From Nelumbo lutea (taxonomy: Eukaryota > Streptophyta > Magnoliopsida > Proteales > Nelumbonaceae): a DNA stretch of 64,000 bases. The stretch covers positions 8,483,728-8,547,727 of the forward strand of contig JAKGHH010000008.1 of the NCBI GenBank assembly GCA_022828595.1, in the 5' to 3' direction. The notes under the pieces were generated by a model that made no database searches, was not told where the DNA came from, and saw only the letters and a list, made by a program, of their open reading frames with translations. Below, one piece after another: positions 53,376-64,000 of the stretch. Within the stretch, counting starts at the first letter, position 1, and each line of letters starts with the position of its first letter. Made by a program: the position numbers and the translations under genes.

Positions 53376-55180
53376 GTAGCCCGTGTGTGAATCTGTTGAA
53401 ATAAATTCTGTTAATCTCATTTTCATTAGTTAGGTCATTTGTCTCAAGTCGGATAATGTATATACACCTTCTGTCTTTAAATAAATATATTCGTTTTTCC
53501 TTTAATACTTAGTCTACATAGCCTGCGCTTTCCTGCTTATTTCCTCTGCAACGCAATAATTTCAGTCAGCTATCGTTTCTTTGTATCTTTCGATTCTTTC
53601 CTCCATCGACGACCATGGCCATAAATTAGCTAACACCAGCAGCGGCAGCATCATCTACAACAAAGCATCAATGCGTATACTTCGTTATCTAAAATCTTCC
53701 CCACATCATGGTCTCTTTTTGTCGTGACAAAATGATATTGGAAAATAATAAAGAATGTAAAATGGAATTTATCGGTAATTATTTTTTAAATCGAGAATTT
53801 GTGAAACTATAACATTGCAACTAGGTGAAGGTTGAGGGTTGAGTCATGCCACTTGGTTATTCTCCTTAAAATCGCATTTGCCCCCTATAGTGCAACAAGG
53901 TGATTGTAAATCAATCGCTAAAATAAAACAACCCATAGACTACTGACAGGTGTGCACTCGTTTATCAAATCTCCACAAACCACAAATAATGATGCTTAGA
54001 GAAGAATGATTGACAAATAAGAAAATACCGTATTGAGTGCACTGGTGTGTGTTTCCGGGTCGACCAATACTCGTTTTATTGAGTGTTCTCAGTCACCCAA
54101 ATGGATACAGAAGTGTCATTTCAGAGAGAATTATCTTCAAAATAGTGTATATGTTCGAAGAGACACAAAACAGAAAAAATAAATTTGAAATTCAAAAGTC
54201 ATACTCTTTAATTTGATCAAAACCAAAAAAATATCGGTGTAGCGTGCATATATACGTACATGTACACACGCCCTCACCCACACAATGGCCCGGCCTAAGG
54301 CACATGTGTAAAAAGCACCCCAACCCCCCATCACATGCATGTGAATATCTATAGTACTTTCCTCTTATGGATCCCTACCCATAGAGAGAACAAATCTATA
54401 AATACACTCCAATTCAACTCATTTACCAAGCAATTTGAGAAAATGAGTCTTCTCATGCATTCAAAATGGGGATGAGGAAAAGACAAAACTCAAAAATACA
54501 AGGGAATGATGCTTGGAATTTTGAATCTCCCTCCAACAAATGATCTTGTTTTATGGGCCTATTGTGATTCTGACTTTACTAGTTATCTAATCACTCATCG
54601 ATCTACTACGGGATACTTTACCACTCTTAACTCCTCCTCTTTCTTGGAAGACAAAGAAGCCGAGTAATGCACTATGGTTGCAACAACCGGTGAATTATTA
54701 TGGATAAAACGTCTCTTTCATAATTTGGACCTCCATCATCCAAAATATATGCAACTCTACTGTAACAACAAAGCAACCCTTCACATTGCTAATAATCCCA
54801 TTTACCATGAACGAACCAACTATATTGAGTTTGATTGCTATTTCATCTTCCAACGCATTCAATCCCAAATTATTGTTATTGCACACATCCCCTCAAAATT
54901 GCAACAACACATATCTTCACGAAGGCTTTGGGGTGGTATCAGTTTCAAACTTTAGCTCCCAAGTTGGGCATGGCCCGACTCCATGCTCCAACTTGAGGGG
55001 ACACATAACAGCACATGTGTGAATCTATTGAAACAAATTCTATTAGTCTAGCTGTCCAATTAGACTTAGCTTGCATTAGTTAGGCCACTTGTCTCAAGAT
55101 AGTTAATTAATGTATCTATATATACACCTTTGTTTTTTAAATAAAGATATTAAATTTCCTTCGCTTTCTTTTACACTTTG
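53376..55180 (+). mobile_element. Decayed copia element with both LTR remnants
   Basis: An LTR-like block near 53376-53600 (GTGTGTGAATCTGTTGAAA) matches one near 55010-55180 (ATGTGTGAATCTATTGAAA). Between them are copia scraps: 'MRILRYLKSSPHHGLFL' at 53671-53724, then after about 0.8 kb of unrelated DNA the RNase H part (54535-54950: 'YCDSDFTSYLITHRSTTGY', 'TGELLWIKRLFHNL', 'NNPIYHERTNYIEFDCYF'). A purine tract (ACTTGAGGGG) follows near 54990. Gag, integrase and most of RT are deleted. Confidence 0.8.
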
Positions 55181-55478
55181 TCAGTTTATAGTTTGGATGT
55201 TCTATACTTCTACTTTTATAAAATGCAAAAAAAAAAACTAAAAGCATAGAGTATAATTTTAATATTTTGTGATTTTGGCCTAAATATAATTTTGGTCTCG
55301 TATGAATTGATGATCACGTGTAACTATTATCTGAGTCACATGTCTCTATTATTTAAGATCATTCAAGTGTTATCATCATGTGATTGCCATGTGTCACCAT
55401 TATATATGTGTTATTGACGTTTGTCACTATTAGATAATTGCTACGTAACAACCATGTGTATTTCAAGTTAAAATTTGG

Positions 55479-55646
55479 TAGGCACAACATTGTAAGTACC
55501 ATTAATAAGTACTTGAATTTTTTTTTGACACTTGTCCCTTAAAATACCCTCACCCCACCCTTTAAAAAGAGTAAAATTCACCTGTAACACTTGTCAAAAT
55601 ACTTATCAAGTGTTCATTTAACATGCCTACTTATGTTGTGCCTACT
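55479..55646. mobile_element. Foldback MITE
   Basis: 168 bp with inverted ends TAGGCACAACAT / ATGTTGTGCCTA. Flanks AAATTTGG (55471-55478) and AAATTCGG (55647-55654) are an 8-bp duplication with one mismatch. The interior 'ACCCTCACCCCACCCTTT' links it to the repeat in RDR intron 3 (50050-50205). Confidence 0.75.
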
Positions 55647-55932
55647 AAATTCGGTCTCATTTATTTTATAATCATAATAACTACACATATTAATACGCCA
55701 TTGTTATATGATTGTTATTATTCATGTGTTAGCTATGTATCTACATGTATTTATCATTATACTTTTGTACTAGTGTTTTTATTATGAAAAATATATTTTT
55801 TGAATTTTTTTATCTAAGCGCATTTTAAAGTAAAAGTATCAAAATAAGAATATAATATGTACTTGAAAAAGTATAAAGTACAAAATCTATCAAAACAATC
55901 ACCTAGTTGCTTTTGACTTTAAAGGGTAATAC

Positions 55933-56776
55933 CAAGGTTCAAAATATCGTTACATATTGGCCCTATCAACCGATATGTATCATATTGTGGCCTTCCTAAT
56001 ACACCCCTATGGGGGGTGTTTAGAGTTAGACAATGGTTCAAAGGGTAGTTGGGTGATGCAGTATGGGATTCAGACCAACTAAATAAGCATTTACAAAGTT
56101 GGTTTTTGAAGACCCATCTTAGTACATGTAGGGAGAGGATGATGCAGCATATAATGGAGCTAATAAATTCTATGCAAGTCGGGACCATTTAAAGACACAT
56201 AAGAAATAGAGATGACGCCACCAATCCAACTTAATAAATATTTACTGATATAGCATAATCACAGAATTTCTATCTTAGTTCATTTTTTAACAAGTAGGCG
56301 TCATCGCAGAGTTTCTATATTAGTTCTTAATAATCAAGTTAGCGTTATAGCGAGATTTCAAATTTGTATTCAATTAAGACTTCCTTTTTCAAGAGTTATA
56401 ATAGGATTCTATTATGAAATGTTATCTTATATTAGGATTGCTCGATTAAGATTTTCTTTTTAAGGATTTTTTGTAAGATTCTATTATGGAATGTTTTCAT
56501 AGATTAAGAAACATTCTTGTAGGAGCCATAAGAGTGTATGCCTATATAAAGAGTAGCTAGGGGAAGGCTAAGATAGTTTTGATATTGAAATTTCCCTTAA
56601 TTATTCAATGAAGAATTCTTCTTCTTGGTAGTTCAACTTCGGTTATTTTATTTAAAGTTTTTCTCAACATGTTTCATTTTCATACTATGTCATCGGGCCT
56701 TAAATTGTCCCCTCTAAACCAGATTTGGAAAAAAAAAAAAAAAAAAACAGCGACTACATCAATACTTTGAACCTTG
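55933..56776. mobile_element. hAT-like element 4
   Basis: 844 bp with inverted ends CAAGGTTCAAAATATCG / AATACTTTGAACCTTG and a perfect 8-bp duplication GGTAATAC (55925-55932, 56777-56784). The interior is AT-rich with a TATATAAAG-like site near 56552. No coding. Confidence 0.88.
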
Positions 56777-56784
56777 GGTAATAC

Positions 56785-57195
56785 CATTGCAAATAACTAT
56801 ATAAAACCGGTAATGCCTCCATATTAATAAAACATGTTCAGGCCTAAGCCTAAGCCTATGCTTGGCCCAACCATCGAGCCTAAGATCTTAAGCCCAAGCA
56901 TGGTCCTAATATAAAGCTCAAAGCCCTAGCTCGAGCCCAAAGCCTAACCAAGAAATTTGGCAAGAAGATTGTGTTATTCTTGTTCAACAATAAAACTGAT
57001 TTTTTTTATAATAAACAACTTCAAAACCCAAATACACACACACATATTAATTCTTTATTTATATAAAATATTATATCTTGGCCTCGAGCTAGTTTTTTAA
57101 GAAACGGGCCAAACTAGCCCATGGAGATACCCAACCCATGAACAAGTCTAGTTGAAAATGCAAGTTGGTTGAATCCATCAAGTGGGAAAACTTTG
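56785..57195. other. Intergenic DNA with GCCTAAGCC/GGGCC motifs
   Basis: 56835-57130 has CCTAAGCCTAAGCC and GCCCAAGC motifs facing GGGCCAAACTAGCCC. This recalls the arms of a hAT-like element, but ends were not found. Confidence 0.35.
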
Positions 57196-57875
57196 GGTGT
57201 TTGCATAAAAGTTAGAACAACCGAGGTTGTTTGATTTCTCCTCAAGCATGACACCTATTCATCACCATACGTCCAATTGTTGATGACATTAAAAACTTAG
57301 GCCTCGTTTGGTTCACGAGAATAGGGGTTTGGAAGCAAAATTGGAATGGACTATTCCAATTCCAACTGTTTGGTTGAATGGAATTGGAATCTCATTCCCA
57401 TTCCTGCTGGAATGACATTCACCTATTTGAAGGAACACTATTCCTTGCCCCTCCCTTGGGAATGAAATCCCATTTTTACTGATTCCAATTCTCATTTCCA
57501 TTCCTGTATAAACCAAAACAGACTATGGGCACAAACCATTCTGATTCCGATTCCAGATGCGAACCAAATGCATTGACTCTTAACTTGCCTTTTCATTTGT
57601 AAAAAAAAAAACAAAAAATAAAATACAAACCATTTATTTAAAAAAAAATCCCATGGTAATAATAATTTTGACTCCCCAAAAACCCTTTCCTCCCGTTTCT
57701 CTCCCTATCACCCTCTTTCCCCGAAATTCCTTCCCACCCATCCCATCACTACAACCTACCAGTGAAACTTATATCCAATACCGAAATACAACAATTATGA
57801 AGGTGCAAAGCTAGATCAATTGTTCAACACCATTTGGTTGATTACATTTGTGTGGTTCAAACCTGATAGGGTTGA
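57196..57875 (+). repeat. Long inverted repeat, left arm
   Basis: Matches, in reverse complement, 61695-62298 and a few bases at 59290-59308. Shared blocks include 'TGTTTGATTTCTCCTCAAGC', 'TCATTTGTAAAAAAAAA', 'CCTTCCCACCCATCCCATCA' and 'GATCAATTGTTCAACACC'. It contains a MITE (57300-57579) absent from the other arm. Confidence 0.75.
57300..57579. mobile_element. Tourist-like MITE (PIF/Harbinger type)
   Basis: 280 bp starting GGCCTCGTTTGGTTC, with right-end GAACCAAATGCATTGACTC as a loose inverted copy, flanked by TTA on each side (57297-57299, 57580-57582). TTA duplications and such ends are typical of Tourist elements. The partner arm at about 62200 shows the empty site. Confidence 0.8.
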
Positions 57876-58030
57876 AAAATACCTTTGCCAACTCAACCCA
57901 ATCCAAACCTAATACAACATCATCGCTGGAAATCTCTTGTCTGCAAAGGCTTCAGGCAAAATATCATTGGTTATTTCTGGTTTGGGTGATAAAACCTTTT
58001 TTTTAATATGAAATGATGTTCAATGTATCT

Positions 58031-58330
58031 CAAGGTTTTTAAAACTGAATTGGACAATGAACCAGTCAGGGGTCTAATTGTCAGGTTGAATGGTCAGATT
58101 ATTCGAACCGAACGGCGATCTGTTCTGACAAAAAGAATAAAAAAGTTAAAAAATAAAAAACCGGTCAAACTGTTGAATGGTTCAGACAGTTCAACTGCAT
58201 GGGTCAACGATTTATTGACCAAATCAACAGTTTTTGGGAAAATAACGGTTATAGGGTAAAACAAAACCAGTCATAATTCCCAGTTTTTTCTGGTCCAACC
58301 GTCCGGTCTGATCCGATTTCGAAAACCATG
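58031..58330. mobile_element. hAT-like element 5
   Basis: 300 bp, ends CAAGGTTTTTAAAAC and ATTTCGAAAACCATG (inverted), flanks ATGTATCT (58023-58030) and ATGTCTCC (58331-58338), six of eight bases matching. Contains AACCGGT/GGTTCGAACC-type arms. Confidence 0.7.
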
Positions 58331-59289
58331 ATGTCTCCGTTAAGAAGTTGCTTGCACAATGCATATGTGTTGACTGAAAGCACGGAATGTTGTGCAAATT
58401 TGTGAGTGCAGAAGATTTGGGCTCACCATTATGGCTTCATTGTCCACCCTTTCCAAGTATGACTTCTATGTTATGTATGGCCATGCCTAAGGGTATCTCG
58501 GTTGAAATACATTCTTCTTTTTGATCAATCAAAACCCCTTCCCAAACTGTACAATCTTCTTCCAAAACATACGGCTTTTTGGATGTATATGATGAGATCT
58601 AGACATATGTATCTTATAAGAATCGTATGATGAAGTACCACATGAATGGATATATAGGAATCTAAATCTGCTGAACACTGAATCTAACTTCAATGTTCGA
58701 CTGTAGACTTTGATAAACTTGAATGACTAGTTAGGATTAGCCAAACTCTTCATCCATTAACAACTCAAATATACACTTAAACATATTTAGATCCAAGAAG
58801 AGAATTATATATAGAATTACATAAAAAAAAAGAAGGGAAAAATACAATGAACCCTTGAAAGCATTAAGCAGTCCTAGATTACACAATCACAATATTTACT
58901 ACTAGAAAATACATAACACCACTCCATATATTCCCAGAATTCAAACCAGGCATGCATATTTCTTTACCAAACTTCTTACTGGATTGCCTTTGAAAAAATA
59001 CTCATGACCAATCTTTTCCTCTCTAAGAGGGGATTGACTCCAAGTTCTTTCTTGTGTCGGTGGTGGCTGAAAAACTTGTGTACCAATCAGACCATTATTT
59101 ACATAGTGACTTTTAGAACCCTCATGCCAAATTCATGCTTTACCCTCTCGACTATGTTCAAGAAGTAGAAAGATAAATCATTTCTCTAGATGGTAATGTA
59201 AATGCATATTTCACAAACAACCAACACATGGAGATTAGAGAGAGCAAGAGTTTCCAACCAAACAAGCACCAGTAGTGTGCATCTGGCTT
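58331..59289. other. Interior DNA between the long inverted arms
   Basis: No coding or repeat feature supported. Confidence 0.5.
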
Positions 59290-59316
59290 CAAGTATTTGA
59301 ACCACACAGGTGTGGT

Positions 59317-59460
59317 TGGGGCAGTGAATGGTAACTGATTATCTGATTCCGAGTTTAAATCCGATCATATTAAGCCTGATCCGAATTCAATCCATTTATA
59401 TTTGGATCAAATATGGATATACTCCTACCCGACCTAATATAATCTGATTCGATTTGATTT

Positions 59461-59498
<38 letters not shown>

Positions 59499-61686
59499 TT
59501 AAAAATATATATTATATGGAGTTGATCTTAATGTTGTATTTAAACTAAATTGTCGTGTATTATTAAGTCATTTTTAGCTCATATTATTAATAATATATAA
59601 TGTTTGTTAGATAGTGTATGCCCTTAGCTCCAATCAGAATGATGTACATTATGACATTTATTGTAAATGAATAAAGTACATATTTGATTCATGTTCTTAT
59701 GGTGTGTTTCTGTGTAATACCCTTAAACTAGACACATATGAGACTCGTGTTAATTTAAAATGTTCACAGCCGTTGGATAAGTCTGGGGAGATTTATTCGG
59801 CCGATTCTAACACTGATGTGTCACCAAATTGGTTGGGGTAGCCTGTCTCAGCTGCCAGGGTGAGACCCGAGGTACATGTAGTGTATGTTTACTTGAAACC
59901 CTAAACCGGCCCAGATTTCCAGTATTGCTTTGGACCTTGGAGATTGATGAAAAAAACTAAAAAGTTATACTGACCCCTAGACTCGATTATGATACTACAC
60001 TAGGTGTCGGATTGGGCTACATTTGATATGTCAATCAGTGAGATCCTTAGAAGGGTCAAAACCTAGGTATGTTGGGACAGTCTGAGAATTCATCTGAGTG
60101 GGTGATCATAGTGACAGGATCAGCCCCTTTGTCGGACAAAGGTAATGATCAGGGATGTACTCTCTCTAATGGAAACCAAGACTGCCGGCAGCCGATTTCA
60201 ATCGTTGAAATTTGTTTTACAAAATATATTTATATATTATGGTTTCAAAATGTTTGCAAAATGTTCATAGGAGTAGAGAGTGCAGCATTATTCCTTGCAG
60301 CTGAGGGAGAGGTCCTCTCTCGTTGGGTAGTGTTTGATCATTATGGGATGAGAGGTTAAGTATAAGACCATTGAGGGTGATACCTGATGGGCTAATCTTG
60401 CATCTGCCCACAGTCCCTGGGTTTTTATAAGGTCGTTTGGCCCAGAGACCACTTAATGTAAGTGTTGGGCCCATTAAGAGCCCATGTGATGGGCTCAAGG
60501 GGTTCATTGTCCATAATAGTGTATTCGGCCTGGCCTTGTAACAGAGGCTGGGCTGAACCCATGTGACTGATGTGTAGATCAATGTTTGGGTCCCATGCCA
60601 TACAAAGAAGCCCAACTGGCCAGCAGTTTGGAAGGCCACTGAGCACATAAGACTTATTGGGCCTAAAGTCCATTTTGAACTGGTTTAGTTAGACTAATTA
60701 AAGAGGGGCGGATCTGGGATTTGGATTAGCAGATAGGATAGGGTCTTATCCTTATCCACTCAGAAAGTCTAGATCCAAATAGAGATTTGGATATGGAAAC
60801 CTCCTAATGAGATTATGAGAGAACTGATCTAATCTGTAGATAAGATAAGGATTTATCCTTATCAGTTAAAGAGAGTCTAGATTCAAATAAGGATTTGAAT
60901 CAAGAAACTCTTAATGGGATCAGGAGCTGATCTCTTTAAGTCTATAAAAGGATGAGGGGGCGAACCATTCAGTTCATCCAAAAAAATCCCAGATATTAGA
61001 ACTTAGATCACATAGAGAGAAGACAACAAACAGTGTGACTGTGCCATCTTCTCCCTGCGTTCTCCTCCTATTGCCGCCAATTGCCAGTTCGATCTCCATT
61101 GTAGGAGCGATCAAGAAGGGTCTTGATATCAGCCTTTGGAGAAAGGCTGATCTGAAGTCGTGCTCACAGCCTCCATCGAATTCTTGCTGAAGGATTTGGT
61201 TATTGTGAAGAACACTGCTGATTCTGTTCCACCTTACACCGTGTCATCTTCAGTGGGAGCAGCCTTTGGAAATTTCTTTGGGCGTGAACACCTTCATTGG
61301 AGGATATTGTTTATTCGTATCAGGCATCTCCCTCTCCTACCTTTTGGTTTCAGATATGGTTTGATTCTTGGTTCAAGATTGATCATTGAAAAATGCAGTT
61401 TTTCTAAAATAGGGAATGTGATTCCTACATGGGGAGAGAGAATTTTTTGAAATTTCGCCTAACCTACCTACAGGGTTCGGCCATCCATAAGATGGATCTC
61501 TCATCCCTTCAATATTTTGGTTATTTATAGTCTAATATATTTATATTATTTAATATCCGATTATAATTGAATTTGATTCGAATTCACTAGATATTTGATA
61601 GATATGATTTGATTTGGATTTGAATGTTAACAAATCAAATTCGTATATGTCTATATCCCATTCAATCTGATCCGTTTGCAGCCCTA
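59317..61686. mobile_element. hAT-like element 6 with its own insertion
   Basis: Perfect 8-bp duplication GGTGTGGT (59309-59316, 61687-61694). Inverted ends TGGGGCAGTGAATGG and (reversed) TAGGGCTGCAAACGG. The arms are rich in GATCCGAATTC/GATTTGATT motifs. A (TA)n run lies at 59463-59490. The middle 1.9 kb looks like a separate insertion. Comparison with the left inverted arm shows the empty target. Confidence 0.85.
59604..61490 (+). mobile_element. Candidate large solo LTR inside hAT-like element 6
   Basis: Starts near TGTTAGATAGTGTATGCCC, a common beginning of plant LTRs. It contains a TATA box TATAAAAGG at 60942-60950 followed by a transcribed-leader-like stretch, and has no gag or pol. 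Ends and target duplication were not resolved. Confidence 0.35.
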
Positions 61687-61694
61687 GGTGTGGT

Positions 61695-62298
61695 CAAACA
61701 AAAGGTGTTGAACAATTGATCTAAATTTGCACCTTCAGTAATATTAAAGTAATATTAAACGATTGCTTGAGTGATTGAACAGTTGACCCATCCAAATGAC
61801 TAAATGACATATATTGGTGTTGGAAATAAATTCATCCGGTGGATTGCAATGATGGAGTGGATGGGAAGGGATTTTGGGGAGAGAGGAAGAGAAATAAATT
61901 CATCCGAAAAGTATGGAAAGGCCTAATGCAAATTTATGATTTTCACTACAAATCTATAAATATTCAAAAGGTAAAGAAAAACACACTCTATGCATTCAAA
62001 CACGCCCTTGAATTGGCATCAATTCCAAACTAACACCTACCCCAATTGTACTTTGTACCTATGAATTCTGACCCAGAGCTGAATTATCATTTTCCCTAAA
62101 TTTATAAGGTGAATTCGAATCATTAATACAATGGAATGGATTTTTTGACAAAATAAAATAAATTATATTTTATTTTTTTTCTTTTTTTTTACAAATGAGA
62201 AGTCAAATTTAACTTTTAACACCCACATTAATTTGGTAGTGAATACTATCATGCTTGGGGAGGAATCAAACAGCACAGGCTATTTGATGCGAACAGCC
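61695..62298 (-). repeat. Long inverted repeat, right arm
   Basis: Reverse complement of 57196-57875, without the MITE. The hAT-like element 6 separates it from its innermost bases (59290-59308). It has extra sequence (about 61840-62110) relative to the left arm. Confidence 0.75.
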
Positions 62299-64000
62299 AA
62301 ATATTTTCGATTGCCGATATAGTTTTGGTTGTTGAGAGCCATTAACTTATGCTGTTGAGAGGGTTTCTGGGTTGGATATGTTAACCCATTCGTGCCGTAA
62401 ATAGTAATTGACTAAGAAGATAGACATGAGCGTGAATGAATTAACACCCAAAAACACCCTCAACATAAGCTGTTGCCTCTCAAGAGCCAAAGTTATTTTC
62501 AAATTAAAATTCCTTGGACCGTGGATTCCATCATTCTAGGAATGAAGATGTCGCCGATCTGACATTTGGGGAGAAATTAAATGAATAAGAGTAACTCGTG
62601 TATTATATGAACGCCGATTTTATTTCTAAACCGAATCGGATGAATTTCTTCTTCTTTTAGAAACCCTATTATGTCCCTATCAGATGAATTCTTCGGTGGA
62701 TAGGTCTGTCAAAATAATCAGGTTGCGTGATCTTTGAGGTTTCTCTCCCCCAAACAAATTAAGCACTAACATAAGATTTTAGTTTTAAATCCGTCCATAA
62801 GTCTGGTTTTCTGTTATGCATTTATTTCTCTAACATTTGTGCTCATATGCTTTACACCTTACATCACATAATGAAATTTGACATCACCTTCGTTTTCTCT
62901 ACCTAAAGCATAAAGCATGGTTTCTTAACTAACTTTCGTTGACTTGGATGATCAAATCCATTCGGCCCAAAAATGAATTAGTATTAGACCTAGCAAAAAG
63001 TTGATTCAATCTCTGAATCTGACCTAACCCAATTCGAAAAAACAGGGTTAGGGTCTTATATTTAGCTACTTGAATGTGAGAATGACCTAATTTGACCCAA
63101 TTTAGGGAAAACTGGGTTGGGTTAGGTTAGGTCATGGGTCAACCCGCTTACCCGGTTGTCAAGTCTAATCGAGATTATTTATGTATTGTTAGAAGTTTCC
63201 ACTCCTTAATTTTTTTTTCTATTTAGTTTTTACTCTTTATTGTTTACTCTTTAAATTATTAAATGTTTAAGTTTTTTTATTTATATTTGGAATTTTAAAG
63301 TTATTTCTTTTAATTTTGGCAAATTTCATGTAGTTTTTCTTTATTTTTTTTAATTTTAGTTATTTTTTTAGATAATCTGAATTGACCCATGGATCAACCC
63401 TAACCCGAACATTTAGGGTTAGGTCCAGTACTTCATAACCCAATCCAAAATGCCTTGACCCCGACCCACCCAACCCAATTGGCAGGTACAATTAGTATAT
63501 CCGTTTTACCCCCAAATCGTTCATTTGCCAATAATGATTGATTTGATAGTATTGACCCATGCGATCAAACCATCAGTCCTATCAACTCAAACAACAGTTT
63601 TTTAACTATTTTTATTTTAATTATTTCCTTAAATTTTTACATTGATACAGGCCGATCTGTCCGGACTAAATGGTCAAACCGATTACCAAAGTGGTCTTGA
63701 CATCTGGGTCGATTTTTAAAATATTGATGTAAAATATGGACTACTTATATTTTGTTTGATGCATATTTGAATTTTGTTATGGTCATAAGTCTCACACACA
63801 CAAACACTATCCTTATCTTATGTGAACAACAACGAAAGGAAAGAAAGAAAAAAAGGGTCAAGTGAGTAACCTCAACTACGAGCTTTGTGGTACCCAGGGG
63901 GATCCAATGTCTTTACGTGCAATGCAAACCAATACAAGGGGGGTAGTGTGGTTACAATTTGTTCTCATATCATAAATTTCCACACATGATAAACATTATT
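62299..64000. other. Intergenic DNA to the right edge
   Basis: No gene found. 62990-63490 has TGACCTAACCCAATT and GGGTTGGGTTAGG motifs facing each other across an AT-rich core, as in hAT-like elements, but no clear ends. The rest is AT-rich. Confidence 0.45.

Noticed and set aside
58023..58259. 78-codon plus-strand frame
   Set aside because: It lies inside the hAT-like element 5 and consists of its repeated AACCGGT-type motifs.
62990..63490. GGGTTAGG/CCTAACCC motifs resembling plant telomere repeats
   Set aside because: They are irregular, not TTTAGGG tandem units, and face each other like transposon arms.
1..64000. CRISPR arrays, tRNA or rRNA genes, bacterial-type operons
   Set aside because: None seen; the short direct repeats present are irregular and belong to transposons or satellites.

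Overview
The window is nuclear DNA of a flowering plant, probably a eudicot with long introns; the species cannot be named from the sequence. It is AT-rich and packed with Ty1/copia, Ty3/gypsy, LINE and small hAT-like elements. I see no bacterial genes, CRISPR array, rRNA or tRNA. The only host gene I can assemble with confidence lies on the minus strand: the first 13 coding exons (51505 down to 8897) of an RNA-dependent RNA polymerase of the plant gamma clade (RDR3/4/5-like, the clade of tomato Ty-1/Ty-3). All 12 introns inside the window have GT-AG ends and the phases chain without a break, giving 1895 nt, about 631 codons. The catalytic half of the protein lies beyond the left edge.

Layout, left to right. 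1-8374: two degenerate copia elements in direct orientation (A, then B) that share an LTR-like block; B carries two hAT-like insertions with perfect 8-bp target duplications. 8897-9119: RDR exon 13. 9120-15098: a 6-kb intron with a 2.3-kb gag-only LTR element (11126-13473, TSD AGGAG), a hAT-like element and LINE debris. 15099-17617: exons 12 to 9. 17618-31585: a 14-kb intron with a diverged tandem array, a hAT-like element (18404-24828) split by a nearly complete copia (C, 18596-24091), and a 5'-truncated LINE (29267-31292). 31586-32222: exons 8 to 6. 32223-48077: a 15.9-kb intron with a three-level nest. Copia D (32864-46150, minus) contains gypsy E (37116-44574, plus), which contains copia F (38091-42889, minus); a solo LTR of family C also sits in D. 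48078-51505: exons 5 to 1, then a short promoter region. 51.8-64 kb: upstream intergenic DNA with hAT-like elements, a copia remnant, a Tourist-like MITE and a pair of long inverted repeats, each partly nested.

The most unusual object is gypsy element E. Between its gag and a short integrase tail, the protease, reverse transcriptase, RNase H and integrase core are missing. In their place is an uninterrupted stretch coding for the C-type lectin domain, transmembrane helix and start of the kinase lobe of a plant C-type lectin receptor-like kinase (At1g52310 type), in frame with gag. Two near-identical LTRs and a perfect 5-bp target duplication show that E inserted as a unit, so this looks like retrotransposon capture of a host mRNA. 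The other notable points are the exceptional intron growth of an antiviral/silencing-type polymerase gene and a copia family whose LTR ends are TG...CT rather than TG...CA, supported by two independent target duplications.
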